Shown: piece by piece, positions 45,742-54,947 of the stretch
Layout of the letters: each line of letters opens with the position of its first letter
Position numbering within the stretch: the first letter of the stretch is position 1
Assembly (NCBI RefSeq): GCF_001375555.1
Contig: NZ_CTDZ01000009.1
Span: 1,667,758 to 1,731,757, forward strand
DNA from: Numidum massiliense
Lineage (GTDB): Bacteria; Bacillota; Bacilli; Thermoactinomycetales; Novibacillaceae
Direction of reading: 5' to 3'
Length of the DNA stretch: 64,000 nt
The notes under the pieces: model-generated
Databases searched by the model: none
Told to the model about the DNA's origin: nothing
Seen by the model: the letters and a program-made list of their open reading frames with translations, nothing else
Made by a program: the position numbers and the translations under genes

Positions 45742-47736
45742 TTATTCCTCTGCAAACAGCTTTTCCCCGCGGCTCAGTCGCCAGGCGATGCTCGCCGTAT
45801 GGGGCAAATCGCGCGCTGTCGGCGCGTGGGCAGCAATGTAACGCGTCGCGGCGACGATGAGCGTGCACTGGGCATGTTCGGCGAGGGCGGACTGTTCGGA
45901 CGCCCACCGATCGTGTTCGACGACAGCCGCTTCGAACATTTGAAAGGTGTGAAACGCAGCGTCTTCGCGCAGTAGCGCATGCCCGAGGACATTGAATAGC
46001 GCTGCTTTGTCTCCGCCCTCGACTAAGTAGTGCGCGACCCATTCAGCCGCCTCGCTCACCTGTTGCTGCTTGTCTAACAACTCGAGCAACCGTTCCGGCG
46101 CCGGAACGGTCGCGCGGGTGGATGTCGTCGACGCAGTTGAGGTGGACGCCGAAATAGGTGATGCTGGCGCTTTAGACGTAGCGAGCGAGGTAGACGAGGG
46201 AGCGGGAGAAGCAGGTGTAGCTGATGCGGCGGACTCAGTTGACGCAGCGGACGTTTCGACATACTTGCTCGTAAACGCTTGCGGCAGGCGCGCTGGAGGC
46301 ACGTTCAAGAATCGGTCTAAGTAAACGGTCATCGCCGCGTGAAAGACGCCGCGCACTGTCTCTAGTGATACCGAGCGGAGCAAACTTTCGTGGACGGCGT
46401 GCGCGTGCGTAAACGTGTGCAACACCGTATCCCAATCGTTAAAATCGTTCTGTACATTGAAGCGGGCAATCCGCTCCGCTGCAGCTAGCGCCACCAATTG
46501 CGCGAGGCGAACCGGCGACATCCCTCCCTCAAGCGCCGTTAATAGCTCTTCGATCGTCTTTTCCGGATCGTCGCTAAGGATCTGGTCCACGAGCGCTTCC
46601 TCTGCCTCCATATCCATTGCGTGAGCAGATGTAAGCCTCATCGGAGTGTCGATAGCAGCCGCATCCGTAACAGTCGTACCTGTAGCGGTCGCCCCCGTAC
46701 CTGTGGTAGTCGCACCCGTAACAGCCGTCAAGTCGGCGACGTCCGGCAAACGGGCAAAAGCTCGCTCCAGCGGTTGTACTAAGTCGACTGGCGCCTGCCA
46801 ATTGTGCATCTCCTCGCTGCGCGACGCACTGCTGAGCTCGGGCACGAGCGACGTCAATACGCGCGCGCGGCGGTCGCTGTCGACGTGCGCAAGTATTTCA
46901 AACGCTTTATTGTGAAAATCTAACGCGTGCCCGCCATCCATGTAAAAATGGTCTGTCACGGCAGCCATCATCATATCCGCTAACTGTTCCGTCGTCGCAC
47001 CGCAGCGAATCGCTGTTAGCAATACTCGTTCGGCACCATCCGTGTCACGCACTTCGATCAAACGGCGATACCACCTAGCGAGCCGTTCGAGTGAGATGTC
47101 GTCGTTCGGCAGCGGTTCTAGCAAAAAGCGCGTCCCCCCGACACTTTCGCGCGCCACGTGCACGAGCCCGTGAAACAACGCGAGAATGCGCCCCATTTTA
47201 TCTAATTTCGGCAGAACATTCACCATTGCCGTTAAGATCGTCAACCCCGAGCGCCAGCCATGTTTGCGGTACGTCGTCCCGTAGTCGATGCCGATCTGTG
47301 CGATCGCCTCTGGCGGCTCGCCCGCTTCGATCAACCCGACGACCGCTTTCGCGATGACGAGACTAAGGTTTTGTTCCAGCCCTTCGCGCAAACGCTGCCG
47401 ATAGCGGGAGACGGCGGCCCCTTGCCGCGGTGTCGGATCGACCCATACGTCGCCGCCCTGCACCGTCACGGCATACGTGGCGACATCGTCCGCCCACGGG
47501 TCGAGCGTCCCGCCGCTGGCGATGTCAAAGCGCGCGTGGTGCCAATGACACGTCAACAACCCGTCGCACAAGCTACCCATATGTAGTGGAAAGCCCATGT
47601 GCGGGCAGCGGTTGTTTACAGCGTAAACCGTACCGTCTGCGTAGAAGACGGCAATCGTCTGTTTCTCCCCTGTGACCACTTTCGGCCCATCTTGCTTAAG
47701 CTCCTCCACTGTCCCTGCATAAAGTCGTTTTGTCAC
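45742..47736 (-). CDS. Rieske [2Fe-2S] domain fused to a large histidine-rich helical region
   Basis: 664 residues. Residues 1-100 form a Rieske ferredoxin-like domain with cluster ligands Cys44, His46, Cys63 and His66 (NNRCPHMG, TCHWHH). Residues about 110-330 and 370-490 are helical and contain two His-rich blocks (TDHFYMDGGHALDFHNKAFE at about 261-280; DWDTVLHTFTHAHAVHESL at about 434-452). These look like diverged copies of one module and recall questin-oxidase-like proteins. Two low-complexity linkers (335-366 Thr/Gly/Ala; 493-546 Ser/Ala/Thr/Pro) separate the parts. The GTG at 47736 follows AAAGGAGG. I infer an oxidoreductase; no substrate or partner is visible. Confidence 0.75.
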   Translation of the reverse strand: MTKRLYAGTVEELKQDGPKVVTGEKQTIAVFYADGTVYAVNNRCPHMGFPLHMGSLCDGLLTCHWHHARFDIASGGTLDPWADDVATYAVTVQGGDVWVDPTPRQGAAVSRYRQRLREGLEQNLSLVIAKAVVGLIEAGEPPEAIAQIGIDYGTTYRKHGWRSGLTILTAMVNVLPKLDKMGRILALFHGLVHVARESVGGTRFLLEPLPNDDISLERLARWYRRLIEVRDTDGAERVLLTAIRCGATTEQLADMMMAAVTDHFYMDGGHALDFHNKAFEILAHVDSDRRARVLTSLVPELSSASRSEEMHNWQAPVDLVQPLERAFARLPDVADLTAVTGATTTGTGATATGTTVTDAAAIDTPMRLTSAHAMDMEAEEALVDQILSDDPEKTIEELLTALEGGMSPVRLAQLVALAAAERIARFNVQNDFNDWDTVLHTFTHAHAVHESLLRSVSLETVRGVFHAAMTVYLDRFLNVPPARLPQAFTSKYVETSAASTESAASATPASPAPSSTSLATSKAPASPISASTSTASTTSTRATVPAPERLLELLDKQQQVSEAAEWVAHYLVEGGDKAALFNVLGHALLREDAAFHTFQMFEAAVVEHDRWASEQSALAEHAQCTLIVAATRYIAAHAPTARDLPHTASIAWRLSRGEKLFAEE

Positions 47737-47927
47737 ACACAACGCCTCCTTTATCTGAAAAGAATCTCCCTTCACGCTACATTATACAGCAGGTTCCGCA
47801 CACTTACAATACTTTTTATAGTATTAAATATAAAAAGTGATGACATAAACTTGTTCGACGGCACGGATGTACAGAAAACATTACAGCGACATGGACATTC
47901 AGAAAACGCCCCAACAGCATAGACGTA

Positions 47928-47961
47928 AATAACCGTACAGTACGAATACTGTACGGTTATT
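47928..47961. terminator. bidirectional hairpin between the Rieske and formamidase genes
   Basis: AATAACCGTACAG (47928-47940) and CTGTACGGTTATT (47949-47961) are exact complements around an eight-base loop, just after the formamidase stop. No long T-run on either strand. Confidence 0.65.
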
Positions 47962-47986
47962 GCGTGATGACAACTCTTTCACCCGA

Positions 47987-49294
47987 TTAATAAACGCCGT
48001 ATTGCTCGCGAACGAGATCGAGTATTCCGCGCTCGGCGAGGCGGTCGACCGGAGCAAGAAATGTCACCGTGACGACACCCGGATAGCGGCCAATCTCAAC
48101 CGCTCCCGTAACGGTCGCGCGATTCATCACTTCCGGAACCGTCGTTCCCAAAAAGTCAGCTGCCCGCTGTAAACCGTTATCGGTCGCCTCATTTAGGGTG
48201 GCGCCGGAACCGATAAAAGAAACGGGTAACGATTCCTCGATGTTATCCATTCCCCACTGCTTCGCAAGTGTCAGTGCTTGCGCTTTTTCCTTTTCTGTCA
48301 GCGGCTTCGCCAAGTAAGGCAAATCTTCCTCAGTCGGCAACAACAGCGGACCGCTCAAGTCCATATCTTTAATGACATGAACCTGCAAGGTGACAATGCC
48401 CGAAATATCAGTCGTGTGTCCGGCAATTTCTCCGTCGCCCTGCATAGCATGCATATCGCCCAAATAGACGCCACCGCCGGGCACTTTAACGGGACAGATT
48501 AATACGGCGCCTTCTCTTACGCGGTTAATGTCCATATGACCGTCTGTCCGATCTTCCAATTGTTCCTCCGTTACTGCATACTCGTGGGGCGCATCGAGTA
48601 AAAACGACCCGAAGTCGCCCGCGTTGTGCGAATCGGGAAATGGACGAGCCGGAGTCGTACCTAGTTGACCTAAAAAGGGGCGCACCCTAGCAACAGCGCC
48701 GACAATGTCGTGTGGAGCAAAAGTAACGACGGGGTTTTGTATGGAGTGTTCTGGTGTGGCCATATACGCCCGCCCGTCTTCCGCAACTTTTTCTGCCGCT
48801 TCTTTCGGAAGCGTAACCCCCACCTCACGTTTATCGTCAAAAGCCATCGTGTAACCGTTTGTAAAAGTGAACGGTGTCGCTTCCGCACCACACTCGGCAC
48901 AACGGATCGCTGCCGGTCCGATCCCTTCGATACGCGTCTCGGGGTGTGGCGTACCACACGAAGGGCACTTGGCGGCGACAAACGCATCTCCGAGAAATCG
49001 TCCTTCTATCGTCTGATCGTTTCCTGAAGCTGTGACGCGCGACGTCGGGCGGATCGATTGAATGCGGATCGCGACAGCATCGCCCACTTCTGCCCCTTCG
49101 ACGTATACCGGTTGCGTCACCTCGTGCCCACCACGTAAACTCGGTGTAATCATTGGCCCCCAGCAACCCGGTGTCGTATTAGCGACGATATGGCCGCCGT
49201 CGCGAACAGGACCGAGCATCGGCTGTGACGGATCGAGTATACCGTTTGTGAACGTACTAACGTATACTGTCTCACAAGCTCGCTTTTCGCTCAT
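47987..49294 (-). CDS. formamidase/acetamidase (FmdA/AmdA family)
   Basis: Hydrolyses short amides such as formamide or acetamide to ammonia and the carboxylic acid. The 435-residue protein shows the family blocks: PGCWGPMITPSLRGGHEV, GYLDAP-like PHEYAV and DGHMDINRV, PGGGVYLGDMHAMQGDGEI and QVHVIKD. It also has an inserted zinc-ribbon-like element (CPSCGTPHPE..CAECGAEA) near residues 109-138. The ATG follows GGAGGTC. The product formate could feed the formate dehydrogenase module downstream. Confidence 0.9.
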   Translation of the reverse strand: MSEKRACETVYVSTFTNGILDPSQPMLGPVRDGGHIVANTTPGCWGPMITPSLRGGHEVTQPVYVEGAEVGDAVAIRIQSIRPTSRVTASGNDQTIEGRFLGDAFVAAKCPSCGTPHPETRIEGIGPAAIRCAECGAEATPFTFTNGYTMAFDDKREVGVTLPKEAAEKVAEDGRAYMATPEHSIQNPVVTFAPHDIVGAVARVRPFLGQLGTTPARPFPDSHNAGDFGSFLLDAPHEYAVTEEQLEDRTDGHMDINRVREGAVLICPVKVPGGGVYLGDMHAMQGDGEIAGHTTDISGIVTLQVHVIKDMDLSGPLLLPTEEDLPYLAKPLTEKEKAQALTLAKQWGMDNIEESLPVSFIGSGATLNEATDNGLQRAADFLGTTVPEVMNRATVTGAVEIGRYPGVVTVTFLAPVDRLAERGILDLVREQYGVY

Positions 49295-49469
49295 AAAACG
49301 ACCTCCTACTGTAACTGTAAATGACCTTCTTTGGAGTACTCACTCATACTATTATTGTGTACTCACCTCTATTTTATAACTCCTATAATAGCAACTCAAT
49401 CTCTTTGTCTTACAAAATTAGCAATTATACGCGCCGTTTCAAAGAGAAATCTAATAGTACATACAAAAA

Positions 49470-49493
49470 GGAGTACCAATAAAGGTACTCCTA
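49470..49493 (-). terminator. terminator after the TPR gene
   Basis: On the minus strand AGGAGTACC, a six-base loop and GGTACTCCT are followed by TTTTTG. Confidence 0.8.
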
Positions 49494-49548
49494 CGAAAAT
49501 ATACCGTCACAAACGAAAAAAAGACTGCACAACGTATGCTGCTCACTG

Positions 49549-50076
49549 TTACCAAGTCGTATCTAACTTATCCGCATAAAACGCAATCGCCCGTTTATAA
49601 TGATTAACCGTATCGTCGTTCGACGTCTCGGCCAATTGCCGTAGCAGTATTTCCATCGCTTGCGAATGTTCTTTTAAGTTGTACAGTGTCATCGCATAAA
49701 AAACTTGCAGCGCCCGGTGGTTGGGGAATTTCTGCACCCCTTTTGCGAGAACGTCCCGCGCCCGTTTATACTGACCTAATGTGCGGTATGTACTCCCGAG
49801 GCCGAGCATCGCCCCTTGTCGCTCGTCTTCCGCTAAGCGAGGTGCGTCTGCTATTAGCGCGCGTTCATAGTACGAAACAGCTTCCGCCTCCCGCCCGAGT
49901 GCGTCGAAGCTCCACGCACAGTGATAGTTTACGCGCGCATCGTCCGGGTACTGTGTCGCTAAAGCTACTAGGCGCCTATTAGCGGCCTCCAATTGCCCAT
50001 CTTCCCTTAATCGAATCGCTTCCTCCAGTTCGCGCGGCACCTCTAAAGTGGTCGCTTCTTTCATCGTTTCTTCCAC
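49549..50076 (-). CDS. tetratricopeptide-repeat protein
   Basis: A soluble 175-residue protein made of about four TPR units (ARVNYHCAWSFDALGREAEA, LGLGSTYRTLGQYKRARDV, FYAMTLYNLKEHSQAMEILL). TPRs serve as protein-protein interfaces; no enzymatic domain is present. Start at GTG 50076 with GGGGAGG upstream, or at the ATG four codons later. A partner is not evident. Confidence 0.85.
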   Translation of the reverse strand: MEETMKEATTLEVPRELEEAIRLREDGQLEAANRRLVALATQYPDDARVNYHCAWSFDALGREAEAVSYYERALIADAPRLAEDERQGAMLGLGSTYRTLGQYKRARDVLAKGVQKFPNHRALQVFYAMTLYNLKEHSQAMEILLRQLAETSNDDTVNHYKRAIAFYADKLDTTW

Positions 50077-50120
50077 GTCTTTGTCCTCCCCTTTTAAAAA
50101 CCGGCACGAGTGCTGTCGAC

Positions 50121-50243
50121 CTACAGATAGTGCGCCCGTAAATAAGCGACACCTTGTGCCATCGACTGTGCATTGACAGGGCGATCGCGCAGCTGCTCAT
50201 CGAAGTAAAAATCCATGTTATACGGAATACCTTGCGCATTCAT
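50121..50243 (-). CDS. small hypothetical protein
   Basis: A 40-codon frame starting at ATG 50243 (MNAQGIPYNMDFYFDEQLRD) and ending LRAHYL. A GAGGAGAGGAG site lies upstream but about 12 bases from the ATG. It precedes the TPR gene by some 45 bases and could be cotranscribed. I recognise no family. Confidence 0.45.
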   Translation of the reverse strand: MNAQGIPYNMDFYFDEQLRDRPVNAQSMAQGVAYLRAHYL

Positions 50244-50355
50244 CGGCGACCGCTCCTCTCCTCGTGAGACATATATTTCCTTTGATCCTCTACTCCCGCT
50301 GCACCGCATTATAACAAAAAAAAAGAATAAACATCAAACTCATCGCTTTCCGCTA

Positions 50356-50420
50356 TTGACACATTGCCCTCACATTGCACATAATATAGTTAAACAGGTG
50401 AATTATTGACTTGTTTAACT
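50356..50420 (+). promoter_or_regulatory. promoter and operator candidate of the marR-MMPL operon
   Basis: TTGACA (50356-50361), 18 bases, CATAAT (50380-50385) make a promoter. Directly downstream, AGTTAAACAGGT (50388-50399) and ACTTGTTTAACT (50409-50420) form a 12-base inverted repeat with one mismatch and a nine-base spacer. A repressor at this site would cover the transcription start. Confidence 0.6.
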
Positions 50421-50568
50421 GTAAAACCATTTAACTATTTGTCTCCTTAACAGTACACCTTTTTTGTCAAACATCTCTTTAACAATCAAGTATTCGTAAA
50501 TCTTCATGAGCCTAACTGTAGCCTACTGCCCCTAACGTGTACACACTTACGAAAGGACGAATGCCCCG

Positions 50569-51150
50569 ATGGATCCACTCACACAACAACGTTTAAACGA
50601 GCTGCTCGATTGGTTTGACGACGTCGCGTTCACCGTCACGCAAAAAGTCGTCGCTCTGTTTAAGGCACAACTCGACCAAGACTTGACGTCTGACCAACAC
50701 TTGACGTTGCGCTACATTAAGAAAAACAGTCCGTGTACGTCTTCCAAGTTAGCGGAAGCGTTTTACGTCAACCGCAGCGCCATCACCGCCATCGTCAACC
50801 GCCTCAGTAATAAAGGGTATATCGTGCGCATACCAGATGAAAGCGATCGGCGCGTCATCTTACTCGAACTAACGCCCGATGGCGAACGCGTACTGGCGAA
50901 CGGTGAGGAAAAAATTCTGCAGGCGCTCGATCATTATTTATGTCAACTGGAAGAGGAGGAATTGGCGACAATGATGCGCACCTTCGCCAAATTAGCGACG
51001 ATCATCCGCGATGAAGAAGTTGCGGACCGTGCGGTCGAACCGAAAGCGACCAAAAACAGTGTATCGGAAAATGATGGTTCCGAAAATGTTGTCCCCGCTC
51101 AATCAGCGGACAATGCACAAGAGGGGGATCCCGATGAGACGCTTACTTAA
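50569..51150 (+). CDS. MarR-family transcriptional regulator
   Basis: A 193-residue winged-helix regulator: the DNA-binding part is SKLAEAFYVNRSAITAIVNR then RIPDESDRRVILLELTPDGE (the MarR wing), flanked by dimerisation helices. The C-terminus has a hydrophilic tail of about 40 residues beyond the usual MarR length. It overlaps the next gene by 17 bases. By context it represses its own operon and the exporter below, with a ligand releasing it. Confidence 0.92.
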   Translation: MDPLTQQRLNELLDWFDDVAFTVTQKVVALFKAQLDQDLTSDQHLTLRYIKKNSPCTSSKLAEAFYVNRSAITAIVNRLSNKGYIVRIPDESDRRVILLELTPDGERVLANGEEKILQALDHYLCQLEEEELATMMRTFAKLATIIRDEEVADRAVEPKATKNSVSENDGSENVVPAQSADNAQEGDPDETLT

Positions 51151-54100
51151 CATTCGCTGGGCAGTCGCTGCCGTCTGGCTCGTCGCCGTCGTCCTGTTGG
51201 TGACGACCGCGCCCAATATGGAAACGCTCGTCCACGACAAAGGCCAAATTAGCGTTCCGCCCGGTTACTCGTCTACGTTGGCCGAGGAGTTGATCAACGA
51301 AGCGAATCACGGTGATCAAGCAGGGTCCAAGACTGAAACGTCGGACGTCGCGCTCGTCTTTCACGACAAAAAAACGCTCAATAAAGAGCAGTTGGCGCAA
51401 ATAGAGGGCGCGCTCGCCAAACTGGAAGCGGAAAAAAAAGCGCTTGGTATTACCGATATAACTAACCCGTTCCGCGACGAAGAGCTACAAGACGAGCTTA
51501 TCTCCAAAAATAAGCAGACTGTATTAATTCCGTTGAACGTCAAGATGGGCAGCCGCGAGCCGCAGGAAGTATCGGACGCACTGTACACCGCGCTTAAGGA
51601 CACGCCCGTAGAACACTACTTCACGAGTAGCTGGATGGTCGAACAAGACGCGATCGAAAGTTCACAAGAGGGCTTAAAGAAAACAGAGTTCATTACCGTT
51701 GCCTTTATTTTAATCGTCTTGTTCATCGTTTTTCGCTCCTTCGTCGCACCGTTTATCCCGCTCCTCACGATTGGCCTCAGTTACATAACGGCGGAATCGG
51801 TCGTCGCTTTCCTCGTCGACCAGTTTAACTTCCCGCTCTCGACGTATACACAAGTGTTTCTCATTGCCGTTTTGTTTGGCACTGGGACTGACTACTGTAT
51901 TTTGCTGTTCAGTCGCTTTAAAGAGGAGTTGGCGGTGCGCGAAGACACGAAAGAAGGTTTGTTCGACGCGATCGCCGCGACGTACGCGGGCTCCTGGCAA
52001 GCGGTGTTTTTCAGCGGTTTAACCGGTTTTATCGGCTTTGCCGCGATTGGGTTTTCCACCTTTAACTTGTATCAGTCGGCAGCCGCTGTAGCGGTCGGTT
52101 TCGTGTTTTTGCTGGCCGCGTTATTTACTGTTTTGCCCTTTTTTATGGCCATACTCGGAAAAAAACTGTTTTGGCCAGCGAAAGGTACCCAGCAACATAA
52201 AGACAACCGCTTGTGGGCGTGGGCGGGAAAATTTTCCCTGTCGCGTCCATTCGCAACGCTCTTAAGCATCGCCCTCCTCATCGCGCCGTTCCTGTTTTTT
52301 TACGACGGGAACCGTTCTTTTAACTCATTAGACGACGTTGGCCCCGGGTACAAATCGGTACAAGGCATCGACATTATTTCGGACAGCTTTGGGCCAGGTG
52401 AAGCGCTGCCGACAAAAGTCGTGCTCAAACATAGCGAGCCGCTAGACACGTCCGCATACGTCGCCCTAATCGAAAAAATAAGTCGGCAATTAGAGGCGAC
52501 CGACGGCGTCGATTACGTCCGCAGTGCGACGCGACCCGGGGGCAAGGCGCTGCAAGATCTACTAGTCGCCGAGCAAGCGAAGTCACTTGACGAAGGATTA
52601 GGTGACGGAAAAAAAGGGATTAACGAGATTAGTAAGGGCTTGTCCGAAGCGAGCGCTGAACTTGCTGCCTCTGCACCAGGTGTGAAAGAGGCGACGACGA
52701 ATATCGATGGGCTCATCGCGGGCACCAACGCCCTCGGAACGGGAATCGAGCAGCTCGGTCAGGCGCTGTCGCAACTGGAGCAAGGCTTGCAAAACGGTTC
52801 AGCGGGCGCGAGCGAATTGCAAAATGGGCTCAATGAAGCACAGGCGAACGCGAAAAAACTGGCCAAAAGTAGCAAAAAACTATCCGGTGGTTATGCAGAA
52901 ATAAAACAAGGGGTATCGTCGCTCGCCGAACAGTACAACAACATCGCTGAACAGCTGGCGCCCATGTCAGAGGCATTGGACGGCGTGACGGCGAATTTGC
53001 AAAACATCCAAGGGTTAGCAGAAAAGTACCCTGAGCTGCAGCAAGATCAAGTATTTCAAGAAAATGTCGCCGCGGCACAGCAGACGGTCGCCGGTGTCAA
53101 GCAAGGAGTCGCGCAGCTCTCCGGTGGGCTAAAAAAACTGAACGGCGCCCTCGCAAAAATTGTTGCGAAGTTTGCCGAAGCGAATGATGGAATGGCGCAA
53201 ACGGCTGCGGGGCAAGCTGCACTGGCGGACGGTTTCGACCAGCTCGCTGAGGGCATTTCCGCGTTGAAGCAAGGCGTCGATGCAGCGGCTGCCGGACAAA
53301 AAGAAATTAACGACAACTTGCCGGCGCTGAGCGATGGCGTCGGACAAATTAGCGGTGGGCAACAACAGTTGAAAGACGGTTTTACCGACTTACACAAACA
53401 ACTCGCTACGTTGCAAAAAGGGCTATCCGACAGCTCCGACGGGTTAGGGGAAGTGTCGGAAGGGTTGGTCGCAGCACAAAAACATTTAAACGAACTGTCA
53501 GGCGTTGGCGATCAAGACATGTCTGGCTGGTTCATCCCGGAAGAGGCGCTCCAGTCCGAACAATTCCAGCAAGTTTTTGACACGTACGCATCGCCTGACC
53601 GCAAAACGACAACATTTGACGTCATTTTAAAGGCCAACCCGTATGCGCCAGAAGCGCTAGACAACATAAAGACACTTGAGGAAGCCGTTGCGACAGCGAC
53701 GAAACAGACGCCTCTCGCCAAAGCAAAAGTAGCGATTGGCGGCGTTTCGAGCGCCCATCACGACCTGGACACGATCTCGATGCACGACTATAACCGCACC
53801 GTCGTCATCGTGCTCCTCTGTATCGGCATCGTCTTAGTGTTGCTGCTCCGTTCATTCGTGATGCCGCTCTACTTAATGGTCGCCCTCTTGCTCACGTACT
53901 TCACGTCGCTGGCAGTTGGCGAGGTTATCTTCGCCAATGTGTTGGGATACCCTGGCCTTAGTTGGCCCGTACCGTTCTTTACGTTCGTCATCCTCGTCGC
54001 CCTCGGGGTCGACTACAGTATCTTCCTCATGGACCGCTTCAACGAATACGGCAGTGTCCCCGTGCAGGAGGCGATCCAAACCGCTATGCGCAAAATGGGC

Positions 54101-54304
54101 ACCGTCATCATCTCGGCGGTCATCATTTTAGGCGGTACGTTTGCGGCGATGATTCCGTCCGGCGTCATCTCTTTAGTCCAAATTGCGACGGTGACGATTA
54201 CTGGGCTGCTGCTCTATACGCTGCTGTTCTTACCGTTTTTCGTTCCGGTCATGGTAAAAGCGTTCGGGAAAGCAAATTGGTGGCCGTTTAAGCGGGACAA
54301 TTGA
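51134..54304 (+). CDS. MMPL/RND-family exporter with YhgE-like coiled-coil insert
   Basis: 1056 residues. N-terminal helix (NIRWAVAAVWLVAVVLLVTT), an extracytoplasmic domain, then a membrane block with the SSD-like GTGTDYCILLFSRFKEEL. A long outer region (about residues 500-830) is made of repeated Gly/Ala/Gln heptads (GLxxASxxL, LSGGxxxLxxG), as in YhgE/Pip proteins. A second membrane block follows with GVDYSIFLMDRFNEY. Both GxDY(S/C)IxL motifs fit proton-driven MMPL transporters. The ATG at 51134 follows GAGGGGG inside marR. Likely exports a lipid or drug; substrate unknown. Confidence 0.9.
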   Translation: MRRLLNIRWAVAAVWLVAVVLLVTTAPNMETLVHDKGQISVPPGYSSTLAEELINEANHGDQAGSKTETSDVALVFHDKKTLNKEQLAQIEGALAKLEAEKKALGITDITNPFRDEELQDELISKNKQTVLIPLNVKMGSREPQEVSDALYTALKDTPVEHYFTSSWMVEQDAIESSQEGLKKTEFITVAFILIVLFIVFRSFVAPFIPLLTIGLSYITAESVVAFLVDQFNFPLSTYTQVFLIAVLFGTGTDYCILLFSRFKEELAVREDTKEGLFDAIAATYAGSWQAVFFSGLTGFIGFAAIGFSTFNLYQSAAAVAVGFVFLLAALFTVLPFFMAILGKKLFWPAKGTQQHKDNRLWAWAGKFSLSRPFATLLSIALLIAPFLFFYDGNRSFNSLDDVGPGYKSVQGIDIISDSFGPGEALPTKVVLKHSEPLDTSAYVALIEKISRQLEATDGVDYVRSATRPGGKALQDLLVAEQAKSLDEGLGDGKKGINEISKGLSEASAELAASAPGVKEATTNIDGLIAGTNALGTGIEQLGQALSQLEQGLQNGSAGASELQNGLNEAQANAKKLAKSSKKLSGGYAEIKQGVSSLAEQYNNIAEQLAPMSEALDGVTANLQNIQGLAEKYPELQQDQVFQENVAAAQQTVAGVKQGVAQLSGGLKKLNGALAKIVAKFAEANDGMAQTAAGQAALADGFDQLAEGISALKQGVDAAAAGQKEINDNLPALSDGVGQISGGQQQLKDGFTDLHKQLATLQKGLSDSSDGLGEVSEGLVAAQKHLNELSGVGDQDMSGWFIPEEALQSEQFQQVFDTYASPDRKTTTFDVILKANPYAPEALDNIKTLEEAVATATKQTPLAKAKVAIGGVSSAHHDLDTISMHDYNRTVVIVLLCIGIVLVLLLRSFVMPLYLMVALLLTYFTSLAVGEVIFANVLGYPGLSWPVPFFTFVILVALGVDYSIFLMDRFNEYGSVPVQEAIQTAMRKMGTVIISAVIILGGTFAAMIPSGVISLVQIATVTITGLLLYTLLFLPFFVPVMVKAFGKANWWPFKRDN

Positions 54305-54326
54305 CAGAGGTCGCCTAAGAAAAAGA

Positions 54327-54360
54327 ACCCCTCCAAGGCCGTTTACGGTCTCGGAGGGGT
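54327..54360 (-). terminator. terminator between the MMPL gene and the formate module
   Basis: ACCCCTCC and GGAGGGGT form the stem. On the minus strand the stem is followed by TCTTTTTC, so it most likely ends the fdhF-DUF1641 transcript; it can also stop the MMPL transcript. Confidence 0.75.
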
Positions 54361-54372
54361 AGCCGATACTAC

Positions 54373-54470
54373 CTCGTTACGCAAGCATACCCTAGTTCTC
54401 GTACGTGAGCCTAGTCCTGCTTTGTTCACAAGCTACTCTTGTCCTCGTACGCAAGCTACTCTTGTCCCGA
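54373..54470. repeat. diverged about 22-bp tandem repeats over the DUF1641 stop
   Basis: Units of the form TCGTACGCAAGCTACTCTTG recur (clearest at about 54427-54447 and 54448-54470), with two more diverged copies upstream. The last unit includes the DUF1641 stop codon. Confidence 0.65.
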
Positions 54471-54947
54471 CGGGTCATTGCCGAAGGCGCTGCCCATCCC
54501 TTTGAGCAGCCCGAACGTCATCGTAATCGCGCGGTTAATTTCCGGATCGTTTAGTGCCTTGAACAAGTCCATCAGTTTCGTTTTCTCATCGACTTTTGAC
54601 GCAGCCACCTCTAGTCCGGTATTTAGTCCGTGCACCATCGGTTCGAGCCGCTTCACGTCGAGCGAGCCGACCATTAACGCTAATTGCAGTAAGTTCGCGA
54701 GTGCTTTCGCATGTTGCGGTTGACTCACGAGGCGGACGACGACCGCTAACACTTCGTCCGCTTGCCCGAGCAAACTGTTCGCCATCGGCAACACCCCGCG
54801 GTCGTGCAACCCCTGCAACAGCTCGATCCCTTCTAAAATGGCTTCTTTGTGCTCGCTTACCGCCTGCTCGATTTCGGCGAAGTCCTGCCGCCGCCGTTCT
54901 TCCTCACTGACGACGAGACGCTCGATTTTTTTGATCGGTTCAGCCAT
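54456..54947 (-). CDS. DUF1641 protein linked to formate dehydrogenase (YrhD-like)
   Basis: A 163-residue soluble helical protein of the DUF1641 family ([20 protein letters not shown], then [20 protein letters not shown]). In B. subtilis yrhD, of this family, accompanies the yrhE formate dehydrogenase. The start overlaps the fdhF stop by eight bases, so it is cotranslated. Its role is unknown; assisting formate dehydrogenase is inferred from the conserved pairing. Confidence 0.9.
   Translation of the reverse strand: MAEPIKKIERLVVSEEERRRQDFAEIEQAVSEHKEAILEGIELLQGLHDRGVLPMANSLLGQADEVLAVVVRLVSQPQHAKALANLLQLALMVGSLDVKRLEPMVHGLNTGLEVAASKVDEKTKLMDLFKALNDPEINRAITMTFGLLKGMGSAFGNDPSGQE

Noticed and set aside
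45422-46042. 206-codon minus-strand frame between the MFS and Rieske genes
   Set aside because: Overlaps the ends of both genes in other frames and has Arg-rich text typical of shadow frames.
54373-54470. Possible CRISPR array
   Set aside because: Units are short, diverged and directly adjacent with no unique spacers, and no cas gene is present.
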